Source: Planctomycetaceae bacterium
GTDB taxonomy: Bacteria; Planctomycetota; Planctomycetia; Planctomycetales; Planctomycetaceae
Length of the DNA stretch: 53,534 nucleotides
NCBI GenBank assembly: GCA_029259845.1
Contig: JAJDEI010000267.1
Coordinates: 1 to 53,534 of the forward strand
Direction of reading: 5' to 3'
Shown here: in pieces, positions 11,903 through 20,184 of the stretch
Layout of the letters: the number at the start of each line of letters is the position of its first letter
Numbering within the stretch: position 1 is the first letter of the stretch
The notes under the pieces: model-generated
Database searches by the model: none
What the model saw: the letters and a program-made list of their open reading frames with translations, nothing else
What the model was told of the DNA's origin: nothing
Program-made: the position numbers and the translations under genes

Positions 11903-12730
11903 CTATGATACACGATCCCTCGACACCGTCGCAGCATCTCTTTGTTCCCTCGCCCGTGATGAACCGACATAGGACGCCAGCCGGAAGCCGTTGCGCCAGT
12001 GCCAGAGCGTGCTTTGTTCATTGCCCAGCAGGAAGGTACTGGCGAATTCCCGGTAGCCCAGATCGTGCAGTACGCCCGCGGCGTGAGTGAGCATCAGCGA
12101 CGCGACGCCGCGCCGCGCCAGCGGGGGATCGACGAAGACCCACGTCAGGTGCGGCCGTCCCCAGCATCGGTCGACCGCATCGGGCGGAGGCTGTTCGGAC
12201 CACACGGGATCGTCAAATCGCTCCAGGTCGCCGGCGGGCAGCAGCGTGATGAGTATGCCGCCGACGAGGTCGTCTGTCTCCTCCGGTCGCGCTGCAGTGG
12301 CCACGAAACAGGCCGGCCGCACCAACGGCCCGCTTTGGCCGGCGCAGGCGCGGTGGAGAGGATCGCTAACGGCGCAGTCGGCAGTCCTTCCCGGCGGCGG
12401 CTCTCCCGGTGGCGGCTCTCCCGGTGGCGAAGTCTCTTGTAAGGCCGTCCCCCGAAAGGCGCGATCGAAGACCGCTTCCAACGGCAGCCAGTCCGATTCG
12501 CACAGGGGGCGAATACGGATGTGCGTTCGCGGCGTCTCAATCATCGTCGCCGCATCACGCGGTTGCAGCGGGAGGAGACAGTGATACTGCCGCGGATGCG
12601 GCCTCAGACAAGCCACGCCGTCGCGGTACTCGTAGCGGTAGCCGGGGTGGCGCGGCAAGCGGCGGAACGTCTCCCAGGAAACGGGAAACTCGACCGCCGG
12701 ACACGATTCGTCAATCGTCACTTGTTCCAA
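11903..12730 (-). CDS. GNAT-family N-acetyltransferase with N-terminal extension
   Basis: A 275-aa protein. Residues 1-62 form a planctomycete-type leader (PVSWETFRRLPRHPGYRYEY, then DGVACLRPHPR), and the GNAT domain follows from THIRIRPLCESDWLPLEAVF. The acetyl-CoA-binding region is WVFVDPPLARRGVASLML (about 196-213), and the C-terminal LLGNEQSTLWHWRNGFRLA matches the GNAT beta5-alpha4 end. The start is probably TTG at 12730 overlapping the stop of the 81-aa gene by 13 bp (coupled translation). A GTG at 12721 or the ATG at 12544 are alternatives; the last would drop the leader. A PPGEP tandem insert (15-bp units, 12390-12434) interrupts the GNAT fold between its first helix and the central sheet. 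Acceptor substrate unknown. Confidence 0.78.
   Translation of the reverse strand: MEQVTIDESCPAVEFPVSWETFRRLPRHPGYRYEYRDGVACLRPHPRQYHCLLPLQPRDAATMIETPRTHIRIRPLCESDWLPLEAVFDRAFRGTALQETSPPGEPPPGEPPPGRTADCAVSDPLHRACAGQSGPLVRPACFVATAARPEETDDLVGGILITLLPAGDLERFDDPVWSEQPPPDAVDRCWGRPHLTWVFVDPPLARRGVASLMLTHAAGVLHDLGYREFASTFLLGNEQSTLWHWRNGFRLASYVGSSRAREQRDAATVSRDRVS
12390..12434. repeat. 15-bp minisatellite, three units, in the GNAT gene
   Basis: Three units of CCCGGTGGCGGCTCT type at 12390-12404, 12405-12419 and 12420-12434 keep frame and encode PPGEP repeats. Confidence 0.8.
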
Positions 12731-12963
12731 CCAGCTTGGTAGTGGTCACTGAAGAGCATCTGAACCCGTTCCGCGCGATCAGTGCCGGCGGTCCGGAGAA
12801 TATCAAGACCCTGATTCAGTTGGGCGAGTCGCGGATCGCCGCTAATGTTTTTGTATCCGTCCGACCGCTCGATCCGGTCAAGAGCCGCAGCGAGGTTCAG
12901 GATTTCGCAACGAAGTTCGAGAAAATGCCGGTCGAGGACGGCGTCTGCATTCAAGGTGGCCAT
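12718..12963 (-). CDS. Conserved 81-aa protein (planctomycete type), function unknown
   Basis: A small, mostly helical protein: LDRHFLELRCEILNLAAALD near residues 10-29, then DPRLAQLNQGLDILRT and a C-terminal RAERVQMLFSDHYQAGW. I recall similar short proteins (DRHFLExRxxxLxxAAxLDR and QxLFSDxY motifs) in other planctomycetes, always without function. No signal peptide or membrane helix. The stop overlaps the TTG start of the downstream GNAT gene by 13 bp, so the two are probably translated together. Confidence 0.7.
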   Translation of the reverse strand: MATLNADAVLDRHFLELRCEILNLAAALDRIERSDGYKNISGDPRLAQLNQGLDILRTAGTDRAERVQMLFSDHYQAGWNK

Positions 12964-13110
12964 TGGTCAGTTCTCACAGATCGAAACATTCCCCTCCGAG
13001 CGTACCAAATACGGCATCACTGACAAACGCCGAACACTGAGGGGCGGTCTCGCCAACGTGCCATTTCCCGCTTGTGGCGTTGTTGATTCGATTGACGGAC
13101 GTCTATTCCT

Positions 13111-13284
13111 TCATCGAGCCGCCCCCGGTCCTACGGGACCCATCCAGAACCCCATCACAATGATTGCAACAATCCATCCGGTCAGCGCCAGGTACGCAAC
13201 GAGCACACAGACCGATGCCCAATCGATATGATCCGGGTTGTTGTCTTTCGCAATCAGCGGCCAAAGTCGCTTGATGCGTCGCAT
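13111..13284 (-). CDS. Putative 57-aa single-span membrane protein
   Basis: The minus strand from ATG (13282-13284) to TGA (13111-13113) encodes a 57-residue peptide. It has a basic start (MRRIKRLWPL), a polar DNNPDHID segment and one long hydrophobic helix (WASVCVLVAYLALTG, then WIVAIIVMGFW), ending GPGAAR. The composition is typical of a small membrane protein, not of a shadow frame. It begins 17 nt after the GT39 stop on the same strand, so it may be the last gene of the GT2-GT39 unit. No clear ribosome binding site is seen. It could assist the glycosyltransferase or be unrelated. The rest of 12964-13300 has no other candidate gene. Confidence 0.5.
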   Translation of the reverse strand: MRRIKRLWPLIAKDNNPDHIDWASVCVLVAYLALTGWIVAIIVMGFWMGPVGPGAAR

Positions 13285-13300
13285 GGCAGTAGCATCGCCG

Positions 13301-15235
13301 TTACTGAGTCAGTCTTGACCGTCGTGGGTTTGCAGCATCCCCACGTCTCCCCCCGACGCGGGCGGCTTCTTCCGCTGTAATGTGATAAATCAGGATCGAA
13401 TCACCCGCACGGTCGACTGGCGTGAATCTCTGAAAATAGCGGAGGTCGCGGCCGATTCCGCGTGAGACGCCGCGGAGATAGTTGACGCTGACGGCGTACC
13501 ATCCCGGCTGCGGTCCGCGCTGGCCGGGGGATTCGTCGTCGTCGAACGGGACGGCGAAGTCGGTCTCGCCTGCCTGTGTTGGTCCGCCGCCCGGGGGAAG
13601 TGGAGCGGCCAGTCCGGTCGTCTCGGCGGGCAGGTTACCGAAATACGCGATCGAGATGGGGGCGGCTTCAGGGTGCTGCGCGAGCCACTCCTTGAGATAG
13701 AGCAGGTCCTGTCCCCAGTCGACGTTACTGTCGATGAGATGGGCGGGGCCGCCTGCGGGTCCGCCGACCAACTCGTTGAAGTAGGACAAGCTGTGCGGAT
13801 ACACAGACAGGCTGCTACCGACCGACCACAACAGGGCGACCGACACGACGGCCGCCGTCTTAACGTCGCCGCCGCTGAAGGACCTCGCCGCGCGGCTGAT
13901 CGCCACAAAAGCAAAGGGAAAGACCGGCAGCACGTACCGCATGTGGTGATTGAAACCGGTCTGCGCACTGACCAGCGCCAGAATCGTGATGAGTGGCGAC
14001 AGCAGCAGCAGTTCGTCACCCCAGTTGACTCGCCCGACAGCCGCCTCCCCAGCCGTTTCGTCAACCGTCGCCCTTGCGGCTCTCCAAAACATGACGCCGG
14101 CAACGCCGGCGAGGATCCACGTACCCAGCGGTACTTTGATGGCCAGCGCGTACAGGTAGTAGTACCACCATCCGTGGTCCCGCCACTCGCCGCGAAGATA
14201 AGAGCGTTGCCATCCGCCCCGGTTTTCGAGCTGTTTCTTCTGGAAGTCGAGTCCCCGAAGGTAGTTCTCCGGCAGCGGCACGGGGAGGCCGCCCAGTCCC
14301 CAGTTGGCGAATCGGTTTCCCCCGTCTCCAGACGGATCGCCGCTCAGCGTACGGCTGACGAAGGTGTAATCCCCCAACCGTTTGCCGGAGCCTTGAAAGC
14401 CGTATCCCAGGTTCAACACGTACAGGGCGGCGACCAGGATCACCGCAAGTTGCAGCCCCTCCCGGCGACGTTCCCGTGAGGCCGAAGGACATCGCTGGAG
14501 CAGGCGGTCGACGATCCACAAGGCGGGCCACAGGGCGAAGAAAATCACAAGCGTCGATTTGGTCAGTTGGGCAAGCCCCAGAACCAGTCCGGCCAGCAAC
14601 GCTCGTTGCCATGTGGAGTGACGGAGCCATCGCCAGAAGGTGAACGCGGCTGCGACCGCCAGGGCGGTGGTGCCCACGTCGGGCGTCATGAGTTGGCCGT
14701 GGGCCAGGATGTTCGGACTGAAACACCACAGGCCGCAGGCAAGCAGTCCGGATGCGGCACCGTACAGGGCCCGCGCCCAGGCGAAGCACACATAGCCTCC
14801 GATCAGGCTGAACGGGATGCAGGCCCATCTCGCCAGCGTGAACAACCAGAAGGTGCGTTCCCCATTGACGCGGGCAAAGTCCCGGCCAACACGATGGGCC
14901 GGTGCCGTTGAGGGCGAGGTTTCGTAATAACGCCACTCGGTTTTCGGCTGCGCCAGTACAACCGGCGCGGCGGCGACCAGCCGCACGAGCGGCGGACTCA
15001 CCGACGCCAGATCGAACCGGCCGAACATCCAATGGCTCACCCCGGCCGGCAGATAGGCAACTTCGTCATAGGTCGGCGAGTGGCGGTATGCCCCCCAGGC
15101 CAACAGCCCCGCGTGGACACAGAGCAACAGGACGACGGTCGCGCGAATCAAGCGGTCTCGGGCGGGTCTCGGCGACGAGTGTTCACCCTTGGTATGCGGG
15201 AAGCCGTCGGGGTCGGAACGGTGGGGATCGGTCAT
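13301..15235 (-). CDS. GT39-like (GT-C) membrane glycosyltransferase
   Basis: From the ATG at 15235 (MTDPHRSDPDGFPH) this is a 644-aa polytopic protein. It has an N-terminal helix (about 31-49) and then the GT-C signature HSPTYDEVAYLPAG with the acidic pair Asp57-Glu58 in the first external loop, followed by FDLASVSPPLVRLVAA. Around ten hydrophobic segments follow (for example TALAVAAAFTFWRWL, LAVILVAALYVLNLGYGF, FPFAFVAISRAA). GT-C enzymes of this kind use polyprenyl-phosphate sugars to glycosylate proteins or lipids outside the membrane. The C-terminal VDWGQDLLYLKEWLAQHPEA region is a soluble domain common in bacterial members. It starts 11 nt after the stop of a Dpm1-like GT2 gene, a natural donor partner. 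The upstream start at 15280 overlaps that gene and adds no signal. Confidence 0.85.
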   Translation of the reverse strand: MTDPHRSDPDGFPHTKGEHSSPRPARDRLIRATVVLLLCVHAGLLAWGAYRHSPTYDEVAYLPAGVSHWMFGRFDLASVSPPLVRLVAAAPVVLAQPKTEWRYYETSPSTAPAHRVGRDFARVNGERTFWLFTLARWACIPFSLIGGYVCFAWARALYGAASGLLACGLWCFSPNILAHGQLMTPDVGTTALAVAAAFTFWRWLRHSTWQRALLAGLVLGLAQLTKSTLVIFFALWPALWIVDRLLQRCPSASRERRREGLQLAVILVAALYVLNLGYGFQGSGKRLGDYTFVSRTLSGDPSGDGGNRFANWGLGGLPVPLPENYLRGLDFQKKQLENRGGWQRSYLRGEWRDHGWWYYYLYALAIKVPLGTWILAGVAGVMFWRAARATVDETAGEAAVGRVNWGDELLLLSPLITILALVSAQTGFNHHMRYVLPVFPFAFVAISRAARSFSGGDVKTAAVVSVALLWSVGSSLSVYPHSLSYFNELVGGPAGGPAHLIDSNVDWGQDLLYLKEWLAQHPEAAPISIAYFGNLPAETTGLAAPLPPGGGPTQAGETDFAVPFDDDESPGQRGPQPGWYAVSVNYLRGVSRGIGRDLRYFQRFTPVDRAGDSILIYHITAEEAARVGGRRGDAANPRRSRLTQ

Positions 15236-15246
15236 GAGGCTGGCTC

Positions 15247-16053
15247 TCACGCTGAGTCCAACGATTCCGCTGCGCAACACGGAGACAGGCCAACAGTCGG
15301 GTGATCCTCTGAGTCGTTATCCTCCTCACTTCGTGTCGGGGAGGGACCGGGAGTCCAGTGCCTCCATCTCCAGAGCGTGGCCATCGCCTTGATGCCGTCC
15401 CGGTAGCGGAGTTTCTTGCCGTCTGCGGTGCTTCGCGGATGATAACGGACCGGCACCTCGGTGATCCGCAGTCCGAGCCGGCACGCTTTGGCGACGACCT
15501 CCGGGCAGAACTCGAACCGCTCGCACTGCAGGTCCATCGTTCGCAATGTCGCGGTCGGCAGCACCTTGTAACCACACGCTTCGTCCGTCAGCCTGACGCC
15601 GTACAGCAGCCGCACGCAACGGTTGAGAAACGAGACGCCGGTCCGGGACAACGACCGCTTTCTTGACTCAAGAAACCGTGAACCGATCACGAAGCCCGCG
15701 TTCCCGGCGAGCAGCGGTTCGATCAGGCGGGGATAGTCGGCCGGGCTCAGTTCCCGATCTGCGTCCTGAATGATCGTGAATCGCCCGGTTGCGACCGCCA
15801 GTGCCGTGCGAATGGCCGCTCCCTTGCCCCGGTTTTCGACGTGCCGCAGGACATCGACCGGTTGAGCGGATTCCAGCCGTTCGAGCAGGCCGATGGTGCC
15901 GTCGGTCGATCCGTCGTCGACGATGAGGACTTGTTTTTCGTACGGGGCCAGCAGGACCTGCCGCAGCACCGCCTCCAGAGTGCGGACTTCGTTGAAGACC
16001 GGAATGATGACCGTAAGCGTTGGAGCCGAATCGTGGCTTCGGGTGTGAGTCAT
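15247..16053 (-). CDS. GT2 glycosyltransferase, polyprenyl-phosphate sugar synthase-like
   Basis: A 268-aa GT-A fold enzyme: TVIIPVFNEVRTLEAVL (about 14-30), IVDDGSTDGT (44-53), NRGKGAAIRTAL (74-85) and the metal-binding QDADREL at 96-102 (DAD in place of DxD). The GSRFL and DEACGYKVLP segments match dolichol-/undecaprenyl-phosphate mannose or glucose synthases of the Dpm1 class. No membrane helix is present, so it probably works at the inner face with a lipid acceptor. Start at 16053 is chosen because GGAGG lies about 9 nt upstream; the longer frame to 16086 adds only MSRCPRSRREG. It is followed at 11 nt by the GT39 enzyme that would use its product. Confidence 0.87.
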   Translation of the reverse strand: MTHTRSHDSAPTLTVIIPVFNEVRTLEAVLRQVLLAPYEKQVLIVDDGSTDGTIGLLERLESAQPVDVLRHVENRGKGAAIRTALAVATGRFTIIQDADRELSPADYPRLIEPLLAGNAGFVIGSRFLESRKRSLSRTGVSFLNRCVRLLYGVRLTDEACGYKVLPTATLRTMDLQCERFEFCPEVVAKACRLGLRITEVPVRYHPRSTADGKKLRYRDGIKAMATLWRWRHWTPGPSPTRSEEDNDSEDHPTVGLSPCCAAESLDSA

Positions 16054-16170
16054 CCCTTCCCTCCGGCTTCTCGGACACCGCGACACGGCGGCGGGTCGCG
16101 CTGATGGCTTGTAATTGTGGCCGCCCTACGGTAATCGATGGAGACGTAGTGGACAATTGTGGCCTTTCGT

Positions 16171-16397
16171 CCGACAGCGCAGGGTCGAGGTGATGAAGAA
16201 CCGCCAAGACGCCAAGTCCGCCAAGAGAGACGGAGATAACTTGTGTCTGCCACAAGCTTCGCCAGTCGACACGAGCATTCCGACAAACCCGTCGCGCCAT
16301 TGATCGACTGCACAAAGAACGGCACCGTGTTTTGTGGGACTTGTTCACAACTTGACTTGGCGTTCTCGGCGTCTTGGCGGTTCGGCCCTGCGCGGTC
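16171..16397 (+). mobile_element. MITE-like dispersed element, copy A (227 bp)
   Basis: The element runs from CCGACAGCGCAGGG to CCCTGCGCGGTC. Its terminal arms are inverted repeats containing AACCGCCAAGACGCC and its complement GGCGTCTTGGCGGTT. The reverse complement of 17626-17852 aligns over the full length, including the interior words CTTGTG, GCCACAAGCTTCGC/GCCACAGGCTTCGC, GTGGGACTTGT and GACTTGGCG. No open frame is present. The rest of 16054-16485 is the leader of the GT2 gene and the upstream region of the acetyltransferase gene. Confidence 0.75.
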
Positions 16398-16485
16398 TTG
16401 CCAGGATGGCAAGCCGTCCGGTGATTCGTGATTCGGCCGATCCCGGGGGCGGTTCTTGAACGGATAGCGCGGGGAGATCGAATGC

Positions 16486-17610
16486 ATGGTGTCACATTCG
16501 GCAACCAATGATGCGACCCCGCTGGAGCAGCCAATGCGGCGTTCCGGCGAGCGTGTGGTGGCGATCGACGCGCTGCGGGGATTCGTGCTGCTGGGGTCGT
16601 TCGTGGCAGAGGCGTTTGTACCCGCGTTGCAGAAGTTGCCCGCTTCACCGCTGCGTGATGCATTTCTCGCTCCGTTAAGCCATTCCCAATGGCATGGCTG
16701 CACTGTTGTCGATTTGGGGTTCCCGGCGTACATCATGCTGATCGCCATGTCGATCACGTTGTCTTACGAGCGCCGCCGGAGGCAAGGGATGGGGCGGGCC
16801 GAACTGCTGCGCAGCTTGACGGTTCGCTCGGCACTGCTGTTCGCCTTCGCCACAATCTATCACGGCGGGCTGTCGCTGCCGGTCTCGGAGATTCGGTTCA
16901 CGCGAATCTTCCATCGTCTGGCGATCGCCATCTTCCTGAGCGGAGCGGCCGAATTGCTGTTTGACATGCGCGGCAAGATAATCGCCTTGGTCACGGTGCT
17001 GGCGGGCTACTGGGCGCTGATGGAGTTCGTCCCGGTTCCCGGATACGGTGCTGGCGATTATTCCCGGCTCGGCAACCTGAACCATTACCTTGACCGAACC
17101 GTGCTCGGCGCGCAAACCTATTTCGTACTGAGCACACTGGGCGTGGCGGGCACGTGCCTGATGGGACTGTTGGGCGGGGCCCTGCTGCTGGGACAGCGGC
17201 GTCCGCAGCAACGTTTGTTGTCGTTTGTGGGAGCGGGCATCGTGTTGCTCAACCTCGGATGGCTGCTCGATCCGCTCTGTCCGATTAACAAGCACATCTG
17301 GACTCCATCGTTTGTGATCTACTCGGCAGGCTGGGTGTCACTGGTCTTCAGCGGGTTCTTCCTCCTGACGGATGTCTGCGGATGGACTCGCTGGTCGTTT
17401 CCGTTTCAGGTTCTTGGTAAGAACCCGCTATTTGCGTTCGCGGCGATCGGACTGTTGCCCTGGAGCCGCTATGCGAACCTGTTCGCCGGAGAGGGGCTCG
17501 TGCCGCTGCTGGGTGCGAGCCAACCGCAGGTACAGGCGGCCGTGCAGGTGGTGCTGTGGTGGCTGCTGGTGTATTGGCTGCATCGCAACCATCTGATCAT
17601 CAAGATTTGA
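16486..17610 (+). CDS. HGSNAT-like membrane acetyltransferase (DUF5009/DUF1624 type)
   Basis: This 374-aa protein has about 10 hydrophobic segments. The opening VVAIDALRGFVLLGSFVAEA (about 25-44) and SQWHGCTVVDLGFPAYIMLI (about 67-86) are family features; His70 in WHG corresponds to the conserved His proposed as the acetyl relay in heparan-alpha-glucosaminide N-acetyltransferase. The C-terminus keeps FPFQVLGKNPLFAFA and a last pair of helices. Such proteins move acetyl groups from cytoplasmic acetyl-CoA to sugars on the outer face. Start: ATG with GGGGAGA 9 nt upstream. A divergent paralogue is at 19072. The gene is bracketed by two copies of a 227-bp element. The acceptor sugar is unknown. 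Confidence 0.78.
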   Translation: MVSHSATNDATPLEQPMRRSGERVVAIDALRGFVLLGSFVAEAFVPALQKLPASPLRDAFLAPLSHSQWHGCTVVDLGFPAYIMLIAMSITLSYERRRRQGMGRAELLRSLTVRSALLFAFATIYHGGLSLPVSEIRFTRIFHRLAIAIFLSGAAELLFDMRGKIIALVTVLAGYWALMEFVPVPGYGAGDYSRLGNLNHYLDRTVLGAQTYFVLSTLGVAGTCLMGLLGGALLLGQRRPQQRLLSFVGAGIVLLNLGWLLDPLCPINKHIWTPSFVIYSAGWVSLVFSGFFLLTDVCGWTRWSFPFQVLGKNPLFAFAAIGLLPWSRYANLFAGEGLVPLLGASQPQVQAAVQVVLWWLLVYWLHRNHLIIKI

Positions 17611-17625
17611 CGGACCTGCGAATGC

Positions 17626-17852
17626 GACCGCGCAGGGTTGAACCGCGAAGACGCCAAGAGCGCCAAGTCGAATGTTTGACAAGTCCCACGGAATGCCGTG
17701 CCATTCTCCGATTAATCGATTAATGTCGGGAAGAGTTCTCCCGGCCGTCCATGCCGGCTTGCGAAGCCTGTGGCTGGCACAAGCCGACTCTGCTTTTATC
17801 GACGCTCGTGGCGTCTTGGCGGTTTTTCATCAGCTCGGCCTTGCGATGTCGG
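17626..17852 (-). mobile_element. MITE-like dispersed element, copy B (227 bp), opposite orientation
   Basis: The inverted-orientation copy of the 16171-16397 element has the same length and ends (GACCGCGCAGGG at 17626; CCTTGCGATGTCGG at 17839-17852 in plus-strand reading). It begins 15 nt after the acetyltransferase stop and ends 14 nt before the AGAGGAG ribosome binding site of the sialidase gene. It also contains ATTAATCGATTAAT, a perfect 14-bp palindrome (17710-17723), where copy A has CATTGATCGAC. Confidence 0.75.
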
Positions 17853-17880
17853 ATTCGGAGATCGCCAGAGGAGCGTCGTT

Positions 17881-18972
17881 GTGAAAACGCGGTTGAATGG
17901 ACCCTTGTGGAAACTGCTGCTCGCGACCTGCCTGATTGCCGGCGGCGTCGCCTTGTTGTGGCCGCGCGCGGAGATCGCGGTCTGCACCGCTGTGGGGCCG
18001 GGGATTCCGGGGCGGTACAAGCATGCCGCATCCGCCTGCGAGTTGGAGAACGGCGACATTCTGCTCGTGTATTACAGCGGATCGGGGGAATACGGCCGCG
18101 ACACGGCCATCTACGGGACACGTTTGGACCGCACGAAAAACCGTTGGTCGCGATCTCGCATCATCGCTGACGAACCGCACAAGGCGGAAGGCAACCCGGC
18201 CCTCTGGCGGGCACCGGACGGACGCCTCTGGATGTTTTACCCGGTGCGGCAGGGAGACAGTTGGGCGACCGCCCGGCTGGCGGCGAAGGCGTCGGACGAC
18301 GACGGGGCCACATGGGCGGACGCCTCGCCGCCGACGGACGAGGCTGGTTTCATGACCCGCGCCCGTCCCATCACGCTGCCGGACGGAAGCTGTCTGCTGC
18401 CCGTCGACTTCAATCCGAGCACCGATCCGGAGTTCGTCTCCGAACAGAGCGGGTCGCTGTTCTTTCGCTCGGACCGAGACCTCCAACAGTGGGAGGCGAC
18501 TGAGATCATCCATTCGCGGTTAGGCAACCATCAGCCGGCGGTCGCCCTTGAGGGTGACGACGACGGCCGGTTGGTCGCCTATTGCCGGCGGGGCGGCGAC
18601 TACTATGGCCGGGAGGACGGCATGCTCGTGAGGTCTCAGTCCCTGGACGGCGGGGCGACCTGGAGCGGGGGGGCCGAAACTGATTTCCCCAATCCCAACT
18701 CGCCGGCCGATTTCGTCCAACTGCAGAGCGGGCATCTCCTGCTGGCGTATAACGACAGCAGCTTTGAACGCAGGCCGCTCGCCGTCGCGCTGTCGACAGA
18801 CGGCGACCGCTCCTATCCCCACCGGCGGGACATCATTGACGGAGACCTTTCCTACTCCTATCCGTGTGTCTTGCAGGTGGCCGACGGCACGATCTATCTG
18901 TTCTTCACGGCTGGGTCGCGGTCACACATCAAATACGCGCGGTTTACGGAACAGGACATCACCGGTGAATGA
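17881..18972 (+). CDS. Sialidase-family (BNR/Asp-box) exo-glycosidase, membrane-anchored or secreted
   Basis: GTG at 17881 is the start, with AGAGGAG 7 nt upstream; the longer frame from 17770 runs through the repeat element and is rejected. The 363-aa product opens with a basic N-terminus and one hydrophobic helix (WKLLLATCLIAGGVALLW, about 9-26), a signal or anchor. It then has a six-bladed propeller pattern with Asp boxes SDDDGATW and SLDGGATW, an Arg-rich early strand (GRYKHAASACELENGD) and SYPCVLQVADGTIYLFF near the end. The family includes sialidases and related exo-glycosidases that use an Arg triad; the substrate here is uncertain. It lies between two HGSNAT-like genes, consistent with a role on amino-sugar glycans. 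Confidence 0.82.
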   Translation: MKTRLNGPLWKLLLATCLIAGGVALLWPRAEIAVCTAVGPGIPGRYKHAASACELENGDILLVYYSGSGEYGRDTAIYGTRLDRTKNRWSRSRIIADEPHKAEGNPALWRAPDGRLWMFYPVRQGDSWATARLAAKASDDDGATWADASPPTDEAGFMTRARPITLPDGSCLLPVDFNPSTDPEFVSEQSGSLFFRSDRDLQQWEATEIIHSRLGNHQPAVALEGDDDGRLVAYCRRGGDYYGREDGMLVRSQSLDGGATWSGGAETDFPNPNSPADFVQLQSGHLLLAYNDSSFERRPLAVALSTDGDRSYPHRRDIIDGDLSYSYPCVLQVADGTIYLFFTAGSRSHIKYARFTEQDITGE

Positions 18973-19071
18973 GAGTGAGTCCCGTGTGTTCATGACCGCG
19001 CGGAGTCGGTATTCCTATCCGTTGAGAGTCCGTTCACAGAACGGTCGCTCGTGAGTCGGTATAAAGTTGAC

Positions 19072-20103
19072 ATGAACCCAGTTCCCCCAAACATCACGCA
19101 ACCACAAGCGGGCTCGCGGGTCGGCGCGTTGGACGCGCTCCGGGGATTGGCCGTGCTGCTGGTGTTCGCCTCAACGGGCGGGGCGAGATTCGTGTATTCC
19201 CTGCCTCGCTCGGCGGTTGTTGACGTTCTGCGATTCCAGTTTCGTCCGTCCACGTGGCACGGGTTTACACTGGCGGATCTGTGTTTGCCCGCATTCCTGT
19301 TTGTGGCGGGCGTCAGTCTGGCGTTGTCCTCCGACCGACGGAGCCGCGAAGGCAAACCGCGAACGGCGTTAGTCATCCAGTCGCTGTTGCGCGGGCTTGG
19401 GTTGTACACGATTGGAGCGGCGATGGACGGAGTCGTCGCAATGCGATGGAGCGGGATGGGTTGGGCAGAGGCATTTGAGACGGGGAATCTCTGGACGGGG
19501 CCGTTGCAGCAGTTGGCGGTTTGCATCGTACTGGGCGGGATGGCGGCAACATGGATCACCCGTTGGCCGACGCGGCTGTTGCTGTGCGTTTTGTTGCTCG
19601 TGGCCTACGGCGTGATGCTGGCGTGGGTCCCATTCGCCGGAGCGGAAGCTGGGCGATATGGTTTTGACCATCATCTGGCGGCTGTCATTGACGGACACCT
19701 GTTGCCCGCGACCGGTCCCTTCTCGCCGTGGGATCCGCGCGGTATCACCACGACCCTTCCCGCTTGTGCGATCCTGATCGCCGGCCTGGCGGCGGGGGCG
19801 TTTATCCTGAAGGCATCCTCGCAGCTCGGCCACCGTCTGACGAAAACGAACGTCGGGTTGTCTGCGGCGGCTTTGGGGTGTGTGAATGTGAGCGCCTTGC
19901 TGGCGGTCGTGCAGCCGTTAAACCCGTATCTCGTGACGCCTTCGTTTGCGCTGGCCGCGGTGGGGGGGCTGTTGTTCGCGTTGGCCGCACTGCTGGCCAG
20001 TGAGCGCGTCTTGGGGGACGGTCGTTGGGGATTCCCGTTGCGGGTGTTGGGGCGGAATTCGCTGCTGACCGTCATTCTCTTGAGCGTGGTTCTCGCTCCC
20101 TAG
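19072..20103 (+). CDS. HGSNAT-like membrane acetyltransferase, C-terminally short paralogue
   Basis: Start ATG at 19072 (MNPVPPN); a GTG at 19051 is an alternative. The 343-aa product shares RVGALDALRGLAVLLVF and STWHGFTLADLCLPAFLFVA with the paralogue at 16486; His63 in WHG aligns with its His70. The protein stops at FPLRVLGRNSLLTVILLSVVLAP, whereas the paralogue continues about 45 residues past the equivalent VLGKNPLF point with two more helices. No continuation is found in other frames after the TAG, so this may be a natural short form or a truncation. It follows the sialidase by about 100 bp and may share its transcript. Confidence 0.72.
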   Translation: MNPVPPNITQPQAGSRVGALDALRGLAVLLVFASTGGARFVYSLPRSAVVDVLRFQFRPSTWHGFTLADLCLPAFLFVAGVSLALSSDRRSREGKPRTALVIQSLLRGLGLYTIGAAMDGVVAMRWSGMGWAEAFETGNLWTGPLQQLAVCIVLGGMAATWITRWPTRLLLCVLLLVAYGVMLAWVPFAGAEAGRYGFDHHLAAVIDGHLLPATGPFSPWDPRGITTTLPACAILIAGLAAGAFILKASSQLGHRLTKTNVGLSAAALGCVNVSALLAVVQPLNPYLVTPSFALAAVGGLLFALAALLASERVLGDGRWGFPLRVLGRNSLLTVILLSVVLAP

Positions 20104-20184
20104 CGGTCGCGGCTAAACGGGAATGCGTGAATCTGACGGACGGCGTGCCTGGCGGACGACGCGCTTGTCGACCGGCAAATGCTG

